Positions 37,267 to 47,043 are shown, counted from the first letter of the stretch. The stretch: DNA of 64,000 bases from Desulfocapsaceae bacterium (GCA_031292275.1 JARLHL010000048.1:62001-126000), one strand, 5' to 3'. Notes: generated from the sequence alone by a model not told the origin. A program made the numbers and translations.

Positions 37267-38597
37267 CGCCTCACCTCCTCGATAACGGTATCGATAATCT
37301 CCCGGCTGACGGTCTCGGTCACACAGAAGAGGTATTTATCCTTGAGCCGGGGATAATGGCCGCCAAGCTCCAGACCGGCCACCACCTTCTTCCGCAGGAG
37401 CCTGCGAGCCACAGGCCTGAAACTCCGGTCGAATTCCACCACAAACTCGTTGAAGGTGGGCCCGGCAAAGCAGATCCCCGCCCCGGCCCGGACCAGCTCG
37501 GCCTTGAAGTATTCAGCCTTATCGTAGTTCAGGCGGGCCAGCTCCCGCAGCCCTGTGCCGCCCAGGGCGGCCATATAGATGCCCGCGGTCATCGCGCACA
37601 GCCCCTGATTGGAGCAGATATTGGACGTCGCCTTCTCCCGGCGGATATGCTGCTCGCGGGTGGAAAGGGTCAGGACGTAGCCCCGTCTGCCGTCCAGGTC
37701 GGTGGTCTGCCCCACCAGGCGGCCCGGCATACTGCGCACATACTGCTGCCGGCAGGCAAACATGCCCAGCCCCGGTCCGCCGAAACAGCGGGGGATGCCG
37801 AAGCTCTGGCCCTCGCCGCAGACGATATCGGCCCCGCAGCTGCCGGGATTCTTCAGCAGCCCGTAGGCCAGCGGCTCGGTAAAGCAGGTGATGAAGATCG
37901 CCTCCCGCTGATGGGCGGCTGCGGCGGCGGCACCGAGATCCTCGATGATGCCGAAGAAGTTCGGCGACTGGACGGCCACCGCCGCCAGGTCCTCCAATCC
38001 TTCCAGGGCGGCGAGATCAGTACGGCCGTCCGCCGTCACCGGCAGCTCTACCAGTTCAAAATCCGTCGGCCGGAAGTAGGTCCGGGCGACCTGCCGGTAA
38101 TGGGGATGGACGGCCGAGGAAATGGCCACCTTCTTTTTCTTCTTCGAGATCCGGATCCCCATGAGGAGGGCCTCGGCCAGGGCGGAGGCGCCGTCATAGA
38201 TGGAGGCGTTGGCCACATCCATGCCCAGGAGCCGGGCCGTCAGCGTCTGGTATTCGAAGATCCCCTGCAGGGTCCCCTGGGCCATCTCCGGCTGATAGGG
38301 CGTGTAGGAGGTCAAAAACTCCGAGCGGCTTGTCAGGGCCGGGATGATGGCCGGGATATGATGGTCGTAGCTGCCGGCACCGATCAGGACCTTGAAATCG
38401 GGTTTGACCTTCATCATCGCCGCAAGCCCTCTGACATGGTCCTTGAGCTCCCATTCAGTCATGGGGGCGGGCAGATCCATGGCCTCCTTACGCCGGCACC
38501 CCCCGGGGACCGGGGCAAAAAGGTCCTCAAGTCCCTCCACTCCGACCACCTGGAGCATGGCCTGTATTTCGTCATCGGTATGAGGTAAGTAGCGCAT
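37263..38597 (-). CDS. gcvPA: Glycine dehydrogenase (decarboxylating) subunit 1
   Basis: 444 residues, the N-terminal half of the P protein. Recognised by MRYLPHTDDEIQAML at the start, GAGSYDHHIPAII, TSYTPYQPEMAQGTLQ and the STREQHIRREKATSNICSNQ segment near the C-terminus. It pairs with GcvPB; the split form is common in anaerobes and thermophiles. GAAGGA precedes the start, which lies 35 bases after gcvH. In acetogens and sulfate reducers the complex can run in either direction. Confidence 0.97.
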   Translation of the reverse strand: MRYLPHTDDEIQAMLQVVGVEGLEDLFAPVPGGCRRKEAMDLPAPMTEWELKDHVRGLAAMMKVKPDFKVLIGAGSYDHHIPAIIPALTSRSEFLTSYTPYQPEMAQGTLQGIFEYQTLTARLLGMDVANASIYDGASALAEALLMGIRISKKKKKVAISSAVHPHYRQVARTYFRPTDFELVELPVTADGRTDLAALEGLEDLAAVAVQSPNFFGIIEDLGAAAAAAHQREAIFITCFTEPLAYGLLKNPGSCGADIVCGEGQSFGIPRCFGGPGLGMFACRQQYVRSMPGRLVGQTTDLDGRRGYVLTLSTREQHIRREKATSNICSNQGLCAMTAGIYMAALGGTGLRELARLNYDKAEYFKAELVRAGAGICFAGPTFNEFVVEFDRSFRPVARRLLRKKVVAGLELGGHYPRLKDKYLFCVTETVSREIIDTVIEEVRR

Positions 38598-38632
38598 GTT
38601 CTTCCTTCATCAAATTCGTAAGAGATTGATTC

Positions 38633-39028
38633 TCAACCGTTTAAGAGATCAAGATACTCATCGACGGTCAGGAGGGAATCCAGCTCGGAGAGATCTGCGG
38701 GCCTGATCCTGACGATCCAGTTCTCATAGGGATCCTTGTTGACCAGCTCAGGGGCATCCGCCAGGGCCTCGTTGATCTCAATGATCTCGCCTGTGAGGGG
38801 CAGGTAGGTCTCGGATACGGCCTTGACCGACTCCAGAGTCCCGAACTCTTCGCCCTGTTTGAATTCATCGCCCACCTCGGGCATTTCCACATAGACGATG
38901 TCACCGAGCTGATCTTGGGCGTAATCACTGATCCCCACGATGGCGGCGTCTCCCATTATCTTCACCCACTCATGGTCCCTGGTGTAACGCAGGCCATCAG
39001 GCAGGTTCAGCTCATTGATTTCTTTCAT
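38633..39028 (-). CDS. gcvH: Glycine cleavage system H protein
   Basis: 131 residues. It carries the lipoyl arm that shuttles the aminomethyl intermediate between the P, T and L proteins. The lipoylation lysine is in LESVKAVSE (about residue 67), with DHEWVK near the N-terminus and DPYENWIVRI near the end. AGAGGAAT precedes the ATG. It lies 64 bases downstream of gcvT, and the enzymes that lipoylate it (lipB, lipA) are four genes further along. Confidence 0.97.
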   Translation of the reverse strand: MKEINELNLPDGLRYTRDHEWVKIMGDAAIVGISDYAQDQLGDIVYVEMPEVGDEFKQGEEFGTLESVKAVSETYLPLTGEIIEINEALADAPELVNKDPYENWIVRIRPADLSELDSLLTVDEYLDLLNG

Positions 39029-39092
39029 ATTTATATTCCTCTCTTATATAATTGATGAAGGCCGCGCACAACGTTTATACCGCGTCCCCGCC

Positions 39093-40373
39093 TCACAGCA
39101 TCCTGGCCATGGCCCTTCTGGCCGTCCGGCCGGGCCGGATCTCCTCCCGGATCTCCACCGTGATCCGCCTCTTGCCGTCGGTCAGGATGATGGTCTCGCC
39201 TGCGGCCAGGGACATCTCCACTCTCACGAAGCCGCAGGACAGTCCTCTGGGGGCAAAATCCTTTTTCCCGGCAGCCTCTGCAGTGGCGATGCTGATGATG
39301 TCCCCCTCCGCTCGGCCGATGGCCATATCGGTGGTGCAGGTCAGGATGCTGCCTATCCTGATCCCCTGCATATCCGTCACCCAGCTGTCTTCACAGGCAT
39401 TGATCTTGCGGGGATCGAAGCCGGCGAAGGGCAATGTATACCGGTGTTCCCTACACTGAAGAAGCGCCTCAGCGCCGATAAAATCCTTGCTGAACCCCTT
39501 GCCGTCCTTATCCCAGGCCAGCGCGAACAGCCAGGGATTATGGACGAAGGGCCAATGGCCGATGTCCTGATGGGAGAGGGGCAGTCCGGCGCCGGCCCTG
39601 AGGGAATCCCGGGCCGCCAGACCGCAGGGGATCAGGTCAAAGGCCCGGCCCGCCTCCAGCAGCGTCTCCCAGACCGGGACCATCCTGGCGATATCCATAT
39701 AAAGCTCGAAGCCGAACTCGCCGGTATAGCCGGTCCGTGACACCAGGACGGAGGTCCCGTCCAGCAGCGTGACCGGGGCAATTCCGGCCTCCTTTCCATC
39801 AAACCAGCCCTTAAAGGAGAAATATCCCATCCCCGGCAGCACCGCCTCCGGATCCTGCAGGAGCCCCCTGAGGATCCTGGCCGAGGCAGGGCCCTGAATG
39901 TCCATCTTGCCGACCTTATCCGTCAGATCGGTGATCGCGGGGTCTTCGCCCTGCCTGTTGGCCGCAAGATGGGCGGCAATGGTCCCGCCCATCCCGGCAT
40001 TGACGACCACCATGTAGAGATCCTCGGTAACCTGATAGACGATGGCGTCATCAATGACATGGCCGCGGATGTCGAGAAAGACGCCGTATACGCAGCGACC
40101 GGCCGCAATCGGGGCACGGCCTGGCCCGAGGCAGGCGTCCAGATCCTTGGAAAAGCAGCGCTGCAGCAGGCTCCGGGCACTCCTGCCGGAGACGGTGATC
40201 ACGGCCATATGGCTGGTATCAAAAAGCCCGGCCCGACTCAGCACCGCCAGATGCTCGGCCCTGGCGCCGGCAGGATACCAGAGCGGCATGTCGTAGGAGG
40301 CGAAGATCGCCATATTGGCCCCATGGGCCGCATGCCACGCATGTAAAACGGTTTTCCTGGTCTCGCCCTCCAT
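39093..40373 (-). CDS. gcvT: Aminomethyltransferase (glycine cleavage T protein)
   Basis: 426 residues from the ATG at 40373, preceded by GGGAGGAGAAG. It transfers the methylene group from the H protein to tetrahydrofolate and frees ammonia. GLFDTSHM near residue 50, SRTGYTGEFGFELY in the middle and the C-terminal GTTR-like barrel region support the assignment. At 426 residues it is longer than typical T proteins (about 360-370), and the folate-site segment reads VVVNAGMGGT where a charged NxxxKD is usual. It is the first gene of the ten-gene run. Confidence 0.9.
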   Translation of the reverse strand: MEGETRKTVLHAWHAAHGANMAIFASYDMPLWYPAGARAEHLAVLSRAGLFDTSHMAVITVSGRSARSLLQRCFSKDLDACLGPGRAPIAAGRCVYGVFLDIRGHVIDDAIVYQVTEDLYMVVVNAGMGGTIAAHLAANRQGEDPAITDLTDKVGKMDIQGPASARILRGLLQDPEAVLPGMGYFSFKGWFDGKEAGIAPVTLLDGTSVLVSRTGYTGEFGFELYMDIARMVPVWETLLEAGRAFDLIPCGLAARDSLRAGAGLPLSHQDIGHWPFVHNPWLFALAWDKDGKGFSKDFIGAEALLQCREHRYTLPFAGFDPRKINACEDSWVTDMQGIRIGSILTCTTDMAIGRAEGDIISIATAEAAGKKDFAPRGLSCGFVRVEMSLAAGETIILTDGKRRITVEIREEIRPGRTARRAMARML

Positions 40374-40702
40374 CTTCTCCTCCCTTCCGCCAGGCAGAGT
40401 GGCCATCAGGCCGGGCAATCCTCCGCCAACTCTTGCAGACGGTGATTTGTTATGACTGGTCAGCCTGGTCCAGCCTTACTGGTTTACATGAAGGCACCGC
40501 AATTCCTTGTACTCCGGACGCTGTTTTCATGCCGGTATAGAAGCATGTTCCCCTCCGGTATTCAAGCCCAAAAAACGCCTGCCCCCTCTTTCCGGTCCGG
40601 CCCCGGCACGAAAGACATTGGTTGTTTTTCAAAAAACCGGTTATCCTCCGCCTAAAGGTATCTTTCCAGAATCAGACCAGCATTTCAAGGAGATTGCTGA
40701 CC
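40374..40702. other. Divergent control region between gcvT and lpdA
   Basis: 329 bp. I searched it for a glycine riboswitch and found no match on the gcvT strand. A 7-bp direct repeat CCGGTAT occurs at 40532-40538 and 40555-40561, 23 bp apart (about two helical turns), which could be an operator. A T-tract/A-tract pair near 40623-40638 may fold. No coding frame is convincing. Confidence 0.4.
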
Positions 40703-42130
40703 ATGAAAATCGTCATCCTTGGCGCCGGCCCCGGCGGATATGTAGCGGCGGTAAGAGCGGCCCAGCTGGGCGCCGAGGTCACGCTTATTGAACGAGACAG
40801 GCTGGGGGGCACATGCCTGAACCATGGCTGCATCCCCTCAAAAATCCTGAAGAAAAGCGCCGACCTCATATACGACATCGAAGGTGCTGAAGAATTCGGG
40901 ATCAGAGCGGACGCGCGGCCCCTCTGCTCCCTGCCGGGGGTGATGTCCCGAAAAAACGCCATCATCGCCAGCCAGCAGAAGGGGATCCAGGCCCTCCTGC
41001 AGCACAATACAGTCAACACCATCACCGGCCACGGCCGTCTTGTGGGCGACCATCGCCTGGAATACGCGGATGAGCGCGGTCAGGTTCAGATCCTGGACTG
41101 GGACAGGCTGATCCTGGCCACCGGGAGCCGCCCCTACAGCACCCCGGTCCTGCCGCTGGACGGCAGGCATATCCTTTCCAGCAATGACGCCCTGGATCTG
41201 ACCCGTATCCCTGCATCCATGATCATCGTCGGCGGCGGCGTCATCGGCTGCGAGCTGGCCTGCATCTTCAGCGCCTTCGGGACGCAGATCACCATCGTCG
41301 AAGGGCTGGACCGCCTGCTGCCTCTGCCCTCCATTGACCGGGACTGCAGCAGGCTGCTCCTGCGGGAGATGAAGAAGCGGAAGATAACGGTGCTGTTGAG
41401 CAGGACCGTAACAGCCGTCGACTCCCGAACGGACGGCCTGGCGGTCACCATCGGTCCGTCCCCTGCCGCCACCGGCCTGAAGGAAAAAGAGAAGCGGATC
41501 GTGCAGGAGCAGGCGGAAAAACTCCTGGTCTGCATCGGCCGCAGGCCCAACAGCGACAACCTGGGGCTCGCCGGTCTCGGGCTGGCAATGGACGAGAGGG
41601 GCTGGATCATCGTCGACGAGATGATGCGCACCAACCTCCCCGACATCTATGCCATAGGCGACGTTCTGGGGCCGGCCAGGGTGATGCTGGCCCATGTGGC
41701 ATCGATGGAGGGAGAAATCGCCGCCGAGAACTGCCTGGGTGCCGGGAAAAAGATGTCCTATGCGGTGATCCCCGGTGCCGTCTTCACCAGGCCCGAGATC
41801 GGGACGGTCGGGCTGTCGGAAGAGGAGGCCGGGGCGCACTACCATGATGCCCGGGCGGAAACGGTCCTGTTCCGAAGCACAGGCAAGGCCCATATCCTGG
41901 GTGAACTGGCCGGGGAGGCCAAGATCATCTTCCGGGCAGAATCCGGCAAGATCCTGGGTCTCCATATCGCCGGGCCCAACGCCTCGGACCTGATTGCCGA
42001 GGGTGCACTGGCCATACAGATGGGTGCGGCCCTGAATGATCTGGCCACCACCGTTCATGCCCACCCGACGCTGGCCGAGATCCTCCGGGAGGCAGCCCTC
42101 AAGGCCATGGGCAGACCCCTGCACGGCTGA
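40703..42130 (+). CDS. lpdA: Dihydrolipoyl dehydrogenase
   Basis: 475 residues from the ATG at 40703; AAGGAG lies ten bases upstream, and the frame extends 27 codons further without support. It is a flavoprotein that reoxidises the lipoyl arm with NAD+. FAD motif GAGPGGY (7-13), redox disulfide GGTCLNHGCIPSK (about 38-50), NAD motif VGGGVIGCE, second FAD region IYAIGDV, and the C-terminal active-site HAHPTLAE. Divergent from the gcv operon, it supplies the L protein of the same complex. Confidence 0.96.
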   Translation: MKIVILGAGPGGYVAAVRAAQLGAEVTLIERDRLGGTCLNHGCIPSKILKKSADLIYDIEGAEEFGIRADARPLCSLPGVMSRKNAIIASQQKGIQALLQHNTVNTITGHGRLVGDHRLEYADERGQVQILDWDRLILATGSRPYSTPVLPLDGRHILSSNDALDLTRIPASMIIVGGGVIGCELACIFSAFGTQITIVEGLDRLLPLPSIDRDCSRLLLREMKKRKITVLLSRTVTAVDSRTDGLAVTIGPSPAATGLKEKEKRIVQEQAEKLLVCIGRRPNSDNLGLAGLGLAMDERGWIIVDEMMRTNLPDIYAIGDVLGPARVMLAHVASMEGEIAAENCLGAGKKMSYAVIPGAVFTRPEIGTVGLSEEEAGAHYHDARAETVLFRSTGKAHILGELAGEAKIIFRAESGKILGLHIAGPNASDLIAEGALAIQMGAALNDLATTVHAHPTLAEILREAALKAMGRPLHG

Positions 42131-42340
42131 GACAGCTGGCCCAGTATAGATCACGTCGATTCGGCGTATCAGCAAGCCCTGTCGGATGGCTCCTGCCTGC
42201 CCACCTGCCCCGTCTTCTGCGTTCAGATAAAAAAATTCTTTTTAACTCCCGGCAATCCTGTTTACTTTTGCAAAACTTTGGGGTATCGGACCAGATATGA
42301 TCCCAATGCATCCGTTCTCAACAGCTGCCGAAGACTGAAC

Positions 42341-43600
42341 ATGATCACATCCTCCCGATCACGCTCCCTGCTGGCCCTCCTCTTCTTCCTTCCCTGGATG
42401 AGCGCCTGCCATGAACAGCCCCCCCCTTTTCAATGCACGGATCCTTTAGGCTGTGTTGATATCAAGCCGGGGAAACCCATTAAAATCGGCATCCTCCAGG
42501 CAATGACCGGAGAGGTCGCCTCTCTGGGCCTGGACCAGATCCGGGGAATTGAGCTGGCTGTTGACGATAATCAGGGACAGATACTCGGCAATCCGCTTAT
42601 CTTCGAAACAGAAGATTCGGGCTGTTCTGAGGAGGCGGGCGCCAACGCCGCCCTGAAGCTCATCGCCGACCCCCAGACCGTGGCCATACTGGGAACGACC
42701 TGCTCCTCCTCCGCCAGGACCGCCGCTGCAGAGATGTCCAAGGCCGGGCTTACCATGATCTCGGGGAACACCAGTGCGCCCTACCTGACCTCCATCGGCG
42801 GCAAGGCCGCCCCGGACTACCATCCGGGATACTTCCGCACTGCCCCCAACGAGGAGGCATCGGGCAAGGCCGCGGCAACCTTTGCATACCGAAAGCTCGG
42901 CATCCGCAGGGCCGCCACAATCAATGCCGGGGATATATACACCAAGGGACTCACCGACGGCTTTATCCAGAAATTCAAAAGCCTGGGGGGAGAGATCGTC
43001 CTCTCCGCCTCCATTAACAAAGGCGACGAGCAGATGCGGCCTGTTCTGGCGGCAGTTAATGCCTCCAAGGCGGAGCTGCTGTTTTTCCCTCTCTTTCAGC
43101 CTGAAGGCAATAAGGTTCTGCTCCAGGCCAGGGAGGATCAGGCCCTGGCCAAGACCATCCTGATGAGCGACGGATCTTTGATCCAGCAGGACTTCCTGGA
43201 CGCCGTCAGAGACAAAGGCAGGGGGATGTACTTTGTCGGCCCCTCTTTTCCCCGCAATGAGGCTGTCGACAGCCTGAGCAGAAAATATGAAAAAAAATAC
43301 GCCATGCCGCCAACGACCAGCTATTTCCTCAGCGCCTATGATTCGGTCAATATCCTGTTCAGGGCCATGGAAAAGGCGGCGGTGCGGGAAAAAAACGGGA
43401 CCCTGCATATCGGCCGTCAGGCCCTGCGCACTGCCATGCACGCCACAACCGGCTTTGCAGGAATCACCGGTGACCTGAGTTGTGACGCCTTCGGGGACTG
43501 CGGGCGCCCGGCCTTCAACATCCTGCGCCTGGACGACCCGGCGGCGGGGGTCCAGGGACTGTTGAACAATAGCGTTTTCTCCTATTCTCCGGATATGTAA
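42341..43600 (+). CDS. Periplasmic binding lipoprotein, branched-chain amino acid/Leu-Ile-Val type
   Basis: 419 residues from the ATG at 42341. The signal peptide ends in a lipobox MSAC (about 19-22), so it is probably lipid-anchored. The type I periplasmic fold is shown by PIKIGILQAMTGEVASLGLDQIRGIELAVDD (about 47-77), LGTTCSSSARTAA and TPYFLSAYDSVNILF-like segment. Such proteins bind amino acids or similar small molecules. No ABC permease or ATPase is near. Instead a hybrid kinase begins 90 bases downstream, so a sensory role is likely. Confidence 0.88.
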   Translation: MITSSRSRSLLALLFFLPWMSACHEQPPPFQCTDPLGCVDIKPGKPIKIGILQAMTGEVASLGLDQIRGIELAVDDNQGQILGNPLIFETEDSGCSEEAGANAALKLIADPQTVAILGTTCSSSARTAAAEMSKAGLTMISGNTSAPYLTSIGGKAAPDYHPGYFRTAPNEEASGKAAATFAYRKLGIRRAATINAGDIYTKGLTDGFIQKFKSLGGEIVLSASINKGDEQMRPVLAAVNASKAELLFFPLFQPEGNKVLLQAREDQALAKTILMSDGSLIQQDFLDAVRDKGRGMYFVGPSFPRNEAVDSLSRKYEKKYAMPPTTSYFLSAYDSVNILFRAMEKAAVREKNGTLHIGRQALRTAMHATTGFAGITGDLSCDAFGDCGRPAFNILRLDDPAAGVQGLLNNSVFSYSPDM

Positions 43601-43690
43601 CCGGCGTGGCCGGATCAGGCTCACAACCCATTATGAAACCGTCTCTCTCCGGTATGGGAGAGCCGGACGACACCGAACATCCAGGACTCA

Positions 43691-46378
43691 ATGGCTCAAT
43701 TTTGGAAGAAATTAGGTATCACCGCAAAATTTGCCGCAAGTTTCGGGATATTTCTCGTGCTCCTGCTGATGATTGCAATCACCGGATATCTCGCCCTGCG
43801 CTACGTCCGTTCTGCCGAAAAAACCATCCAGGCAAGCACCGAGATAGAAACGGCCGTCATTGAGATGGAGAATGCCATGGAAAAGGCCCGCCGGCTGCAC
43901 GGGGACTTTTTTCTGCATTATCCGCTCATCGGTTTCACCAAGGCCCATGACCTCTACGTTCGGCAATCGGCGGAGCAAATTGCCAGGGTTATCCAGAACA
44001 GCACAAAATTACAGGAAATATATAGTGATGCAGGCATCAGGGCCTCACGGCGGAGCAGTCATGTCAATCTGAATCTCTACATCGCTTCGGCAAAGCGCTT
44101 TTCCGATACCTCAGCCGAATCAATTGCGCTGATCAAAGAGCTTGCCGACCCCATGGACGGCCTCGAAATCCTCTTTCAACGCGCGACGACCGCGCTCCAG
44201 GATGAGACGGCGGTCTCCATGCACCTGGAAGAGCTTGGCAAAATGATGACCGCCTCCAGCAAGGATTATCTGCTCACCCACCAGCGCCATTTCATGCAGT
44301 CGTCGTTCAATACCCTTGCCGTCCTGCAGAAGGCCGTCGAAAACGAGACGAACCTGCAGAAGAGCCAGAGACGGAAAATCCTGACGCTGCTGTCCCGGTG
44401 GAAGGAAATTGCAGACAAAATCGTCGAAGTTGACATTAAGAAAAGTGGAATAATCAACGATTTTTCCCTGCAGACGGAGGCCACCGATGCGGCAGCCCTG
44501 ATCCTGATCAAGCAGGCCAAGCAGGACGTCGGAGAAGCCCAGCTGCGCATCTCCCAGGCCCACACCTATGCTGTCGGCATTATGGCCGTCATCAGCCTGA
44601 CCGGTCTGATCCTGGCCGCCATCATCGCCAGAGTCCTGAACAGAAGCATTACCAGGAACATCATTGATCTGACGAATTCAGCCAGGGAATTTCAACAGGG
44701 CAACCTGCATGTCGCCGCAGGACCGGAGGGGCCCGATGAACTTGGCGAACTCGCCCGGTCCTTCAATGCCATGTCCATCCGGATCCGGGGGCTTGTGGAC
44801 AACCTGGAACAGAAGGTAGTGGAACGGACGGCTGAGCTTGCCGAAAGCGAAAAACGGTTCAGGACCATCATTGAGCATACGCCCCAGGGAATTCTGATTG
44901 CCGACAGGGAAAATCTGCAGTTTCTTTACGCCAATCCGGCCATCGCCATGATGCTGGGATATGACAGTCCTCTGGAACTCATCGGCAAAAATGTAACCGA
45001 CATCCATCCGGAGCAGAACTGGAACACCATCCAGCTGGTCTTCAGAAGGACGGCGCCCGAGCCCAGGTTTCTCTCCGACACCCTCTGTCTCAGAAAAAAC
45101 GGCACGACATTCTATGCCGATATCGTCGGTGGAGATCTGAGATATGCCGACACGGCCTGCCGGATAGGATTCTTCCGGGATACCACTGAGAAGCGGAATC
45201 TGCAGGGCCAGCTGGAGCGTGCCCGGAAGATGGAGGCCATCGGTCTGCTGGCGGGCGGTGTAGCCCATGATCTGAACAATATCCTCTCCGGCATCATCAG
45301 CTATCCGGAACTCCTTCTCCTCCAGATCCCGGAGGACAGTGCCCTGAGGCGACCGCTTCACGCCATCCAGGAATCGGGACAGCGGGCGGCGGCGGTGGTC
45401 TCCGACCTGCTCACCGTGGCCCGTGGTGTCGCCAGCACCAGAGAAGTCGCGAATCTCAACACCATCATCCTCGAATATCTGGCCTCCCCTGAACACATGG
45501 AAATCCGGGCCTCTCATTCCCGCATCACCTGCAGGGAGCACCTGGATCCTCATATCGCCCGTATCTCCTGCTCACCCATCCATATCAAGAAATGCATCCT
45601 GAACCTGGTGATAAATGCGATGGATGCGATCATTGACGGGGGATCCGTCACCATCTCCACCTGCAACCGGAAAGTTGCCGGAGAGGAGTTCAGGGATATG
45701 GATGTCCTCCCCGGAAATTATGTGGTGCTGACCATCGCCGACACCGGTCACGGCATAAAGGAGGAGGATCTGAATCACATATTCGAACCCTTCTATACCA
45801 AAAAGATCATGGGCAAGAGCGGGACAGGTCTGGGTCTGGCAGTTGTCTGGAACAGCATGCAGGACCACGGTGGCAGCATCAATGTGGAGACCGGTGCCAA
45901 GGGAACAGCCTTTCATCTGTTTTTCCCGGCCACCAATAAGCAGGTGCAGGCACAGAATGCCCAGGCCACCCTTGATCAGCTGCGGGGAAATGGAGAAATT
46001 CTCCTCATCGTTGACGATGAGCCGCAGCAGCTGGACATTGCGGGACGGATCCTGGAGACCCTGAATTACCAGGTCCACTGCGCCGGTTCCGGCGAGGCAG
46101 CTGTTGCCTATATGAAAGAGGGCAGGGCCGACCTGATCCTTCTGGACATGGTCATGGATCCCGGGATGAACGGCCTTGAGACCTTTGAGGAGATACTGCG
46201 GATTCACCCCGGCCAGAAGGCCATAATCGTCAGCGGGTTTGCCGAAAGCAACAATATCCGGATGGTGCAAACCCTGGGGGCCGGGGGGTTCATCAAAAAG
46301 CCATACTCCATCGAGCAGCTTGGCATGACTGTCAGAAATTGCCTTCACGAAAACGGCAGCGGCCAAGATTCTCCCTGA
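43691..46378 (+). CDS. Hybrid histidine kinase with HAMP, PAS and receiver
   Basis: 895 residues. Membrane helices at about 14-36 and 294-316 enclose a long (about 255 residue) helical periplasmic domain of the four-helix-bundle type. Then HAMP (about 317-370), PAS (about 390-500), HisKA with GVAHDLNNILSG, HATPase with NLVINAMDAI and GTGLGLAV, and a receiver (about 770-885) with phosphoacceptor in LILLDMVMDPG. No ribosome site is obvious before the ATG. The binding lipoprotein gene ends 90 bases upstream, and the two probably form one receptor. It ends in a receiver without output domain. Confidence 0.9.
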   Translation: MAQFWKKLGITAKFAASFGIFLVLLLMIAITGYLALRYVRSAEKTIQASTEIETAVIEMENAMEKARRLHGDFFLHYPLIGFTKAHDLYVRQSAEQIARVIQNSTKLQEIYSDAGIRASRRSSHVNLNLYIASAKRFSDTSAESIALIKELADPMDGLEILFQRATTALQDETAVSMHLEELGKMMTASSKDYLLTHQRHFMQSSFNTLAVLQKAVENETNLQKSQRRKILTLLSRWKEIADKIVEVDIKKSGIINDFSLQTEATDAAALILIKQAKQDVGEAQLRISQAHTYAVGIMAVISLTGLILAAIIARVLNRSITRNIIDLTNSAREFQQGNLHVAAGPEGPDELGELARSFNAMSIRIRGLVDNLEQKVVERTAELAESEKRFRTIIEHTPQGILIADRENLQFLYANPAIAMMLGYDSPLELIGKNVTDIHPEQNWNTIQLVFRRTAPEPRFLSDTLCLRKNGTTFYADIVGGDLRYADTACRIGFFRDTTEKRNLQGQLERARKMEAIGLLAGGVAHDLNNILSGIISYPELLLLQIPEDSALRRPLHAIQESGQRAAAVVSDLLTVARGVASTREVANLNTIILEYLASPEHMEIRASHSRITCREHLDPHIARISCSPIHIKKCILNLVINAMDAIIDGGSVTISTCNRKVAGEEFRDMDVLPGNYVVLTIADTGHGIKEEDLNHIFEPFYTKKIMGKSGTGLGLAVVWNSMQDHGGSINVETGAKGTAFHLFFPATNKQVQAQNAQATLDQLRGNGEILLIVDDEPQQLDIAGRILETLNYQVHCAGSGEAAVAYMKEGRADLILLDMVMDPGMNGLETFEEILRIHPGQKAIIVSGFAESNNIRMVQTLGAGGFIKKPYSIEQLGMTVRNCLHENGSGQDSP

Positions 46379-46446
46379 GATCTGGCTGGCCAGAAAGAGA
46401 AAGAGGCTTCACTCCAGCCTCCCGAGGAAACGGGGAATCGGCCCGC

Positions 46447-47043
46447 TCAGGCCTTTCTGCGCCAGGTTTTTTCTTCTCCCCTCAGGAGCCTGCCGATGTT
46501 TTCGTAGTGTTTAATCCAGATCAGAACGGCAATAAGGGCGGCAGCCAGGACTGTTACTCCCTGGCCTCCGAACAGCCAGATCCAGAGGGGAGCCAGGGCT
46601 GCAGCCAGCAGAGAGCCGGCAGAGACGAACCCTGTACAGGCAACGGTGGCGATGAAGATCGCCAGGCTGACGGCAATGGCGGACGGCGAAAAAAAGAGAA
46701 AAACACCCAGGCCGGTGGCGACTCCCTTCCCTCCTTTGAACAGCAGATACAGGGGAAACATATGTCCAAGGACAGCCAGCAGCCCGCAGAGAGAGATGAT
46801 CTGCAGCCGACCCTCTCCCTGGGGCAGGTAGATATCGGCTAGGAGCATGGGCAGATAGCCCTTGGCCAGATCACAGGCCAGGGTGAGCGCACCAAGTTTT
46901 TTTCCCAGCACCCGGCCGACATTTGTGGCGCCGATATTGCGGCTCCCCTCCCTGCGGACATCGATACCCGCGGCCTTACTGATAAGCAGCCCGAAGGGGA
47001 TAGCACCGACCAGATAACTTCCAATAAGAAAAAGGCTATTCAT
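46447..47043 (-). CDS. plsY: Glycerol-3-phosphate acyltransferase PlsY
   Basis: 198 residues with about five membrane helices. It transfers acyl groups from acyl-phosphate to glycerol-3-phosphate, the first step of phospholipid synthesis. Motifs: SYLVGAIPFGLLI at the N-terminus, GSRNIGATNVGRVLG (about 32-46), GHMFPLYLLFKGGKGVATGLGV (about 97-118). It stands alone on the minus strand, facing away from def. Confidence 0.95.
   Translation of the reverse strand: MNSLFLIGSYLVGAIPFGLLISKAAGIDVRREGSRNIGATNVGRVLGKKLGALTLACDLAKGYLPMLLADIYLPQGEGRLQIISLCGLLAVLGHMFPLYLLFKGGKGVATGLGVFLFFSPSAIAVSLAIFIATVACTGFVSAGSLLAAALAPLWIWLFGGQGVTVLAAALIAVLIWIKHYENIGRLLRGEEKTWRRKA

Noticed and set aside
37356-38588. 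410-codon plus-strand open frame
   Set aside because: Antisense to gcvPA, with shadow-type composition and no domain.
40374-40702. Glycine riboswitch upstream of gcvT
   Set aside because: Expected from the operon, but I could not find the conserved aptamer core on the gcvT strand. A covariance-model search would settle it.
40838-42175. 445-codon minus-strand open frame
   Set aside because: Antisense to lpdA, whose flavin, NAD and disulfide motifs are all present.
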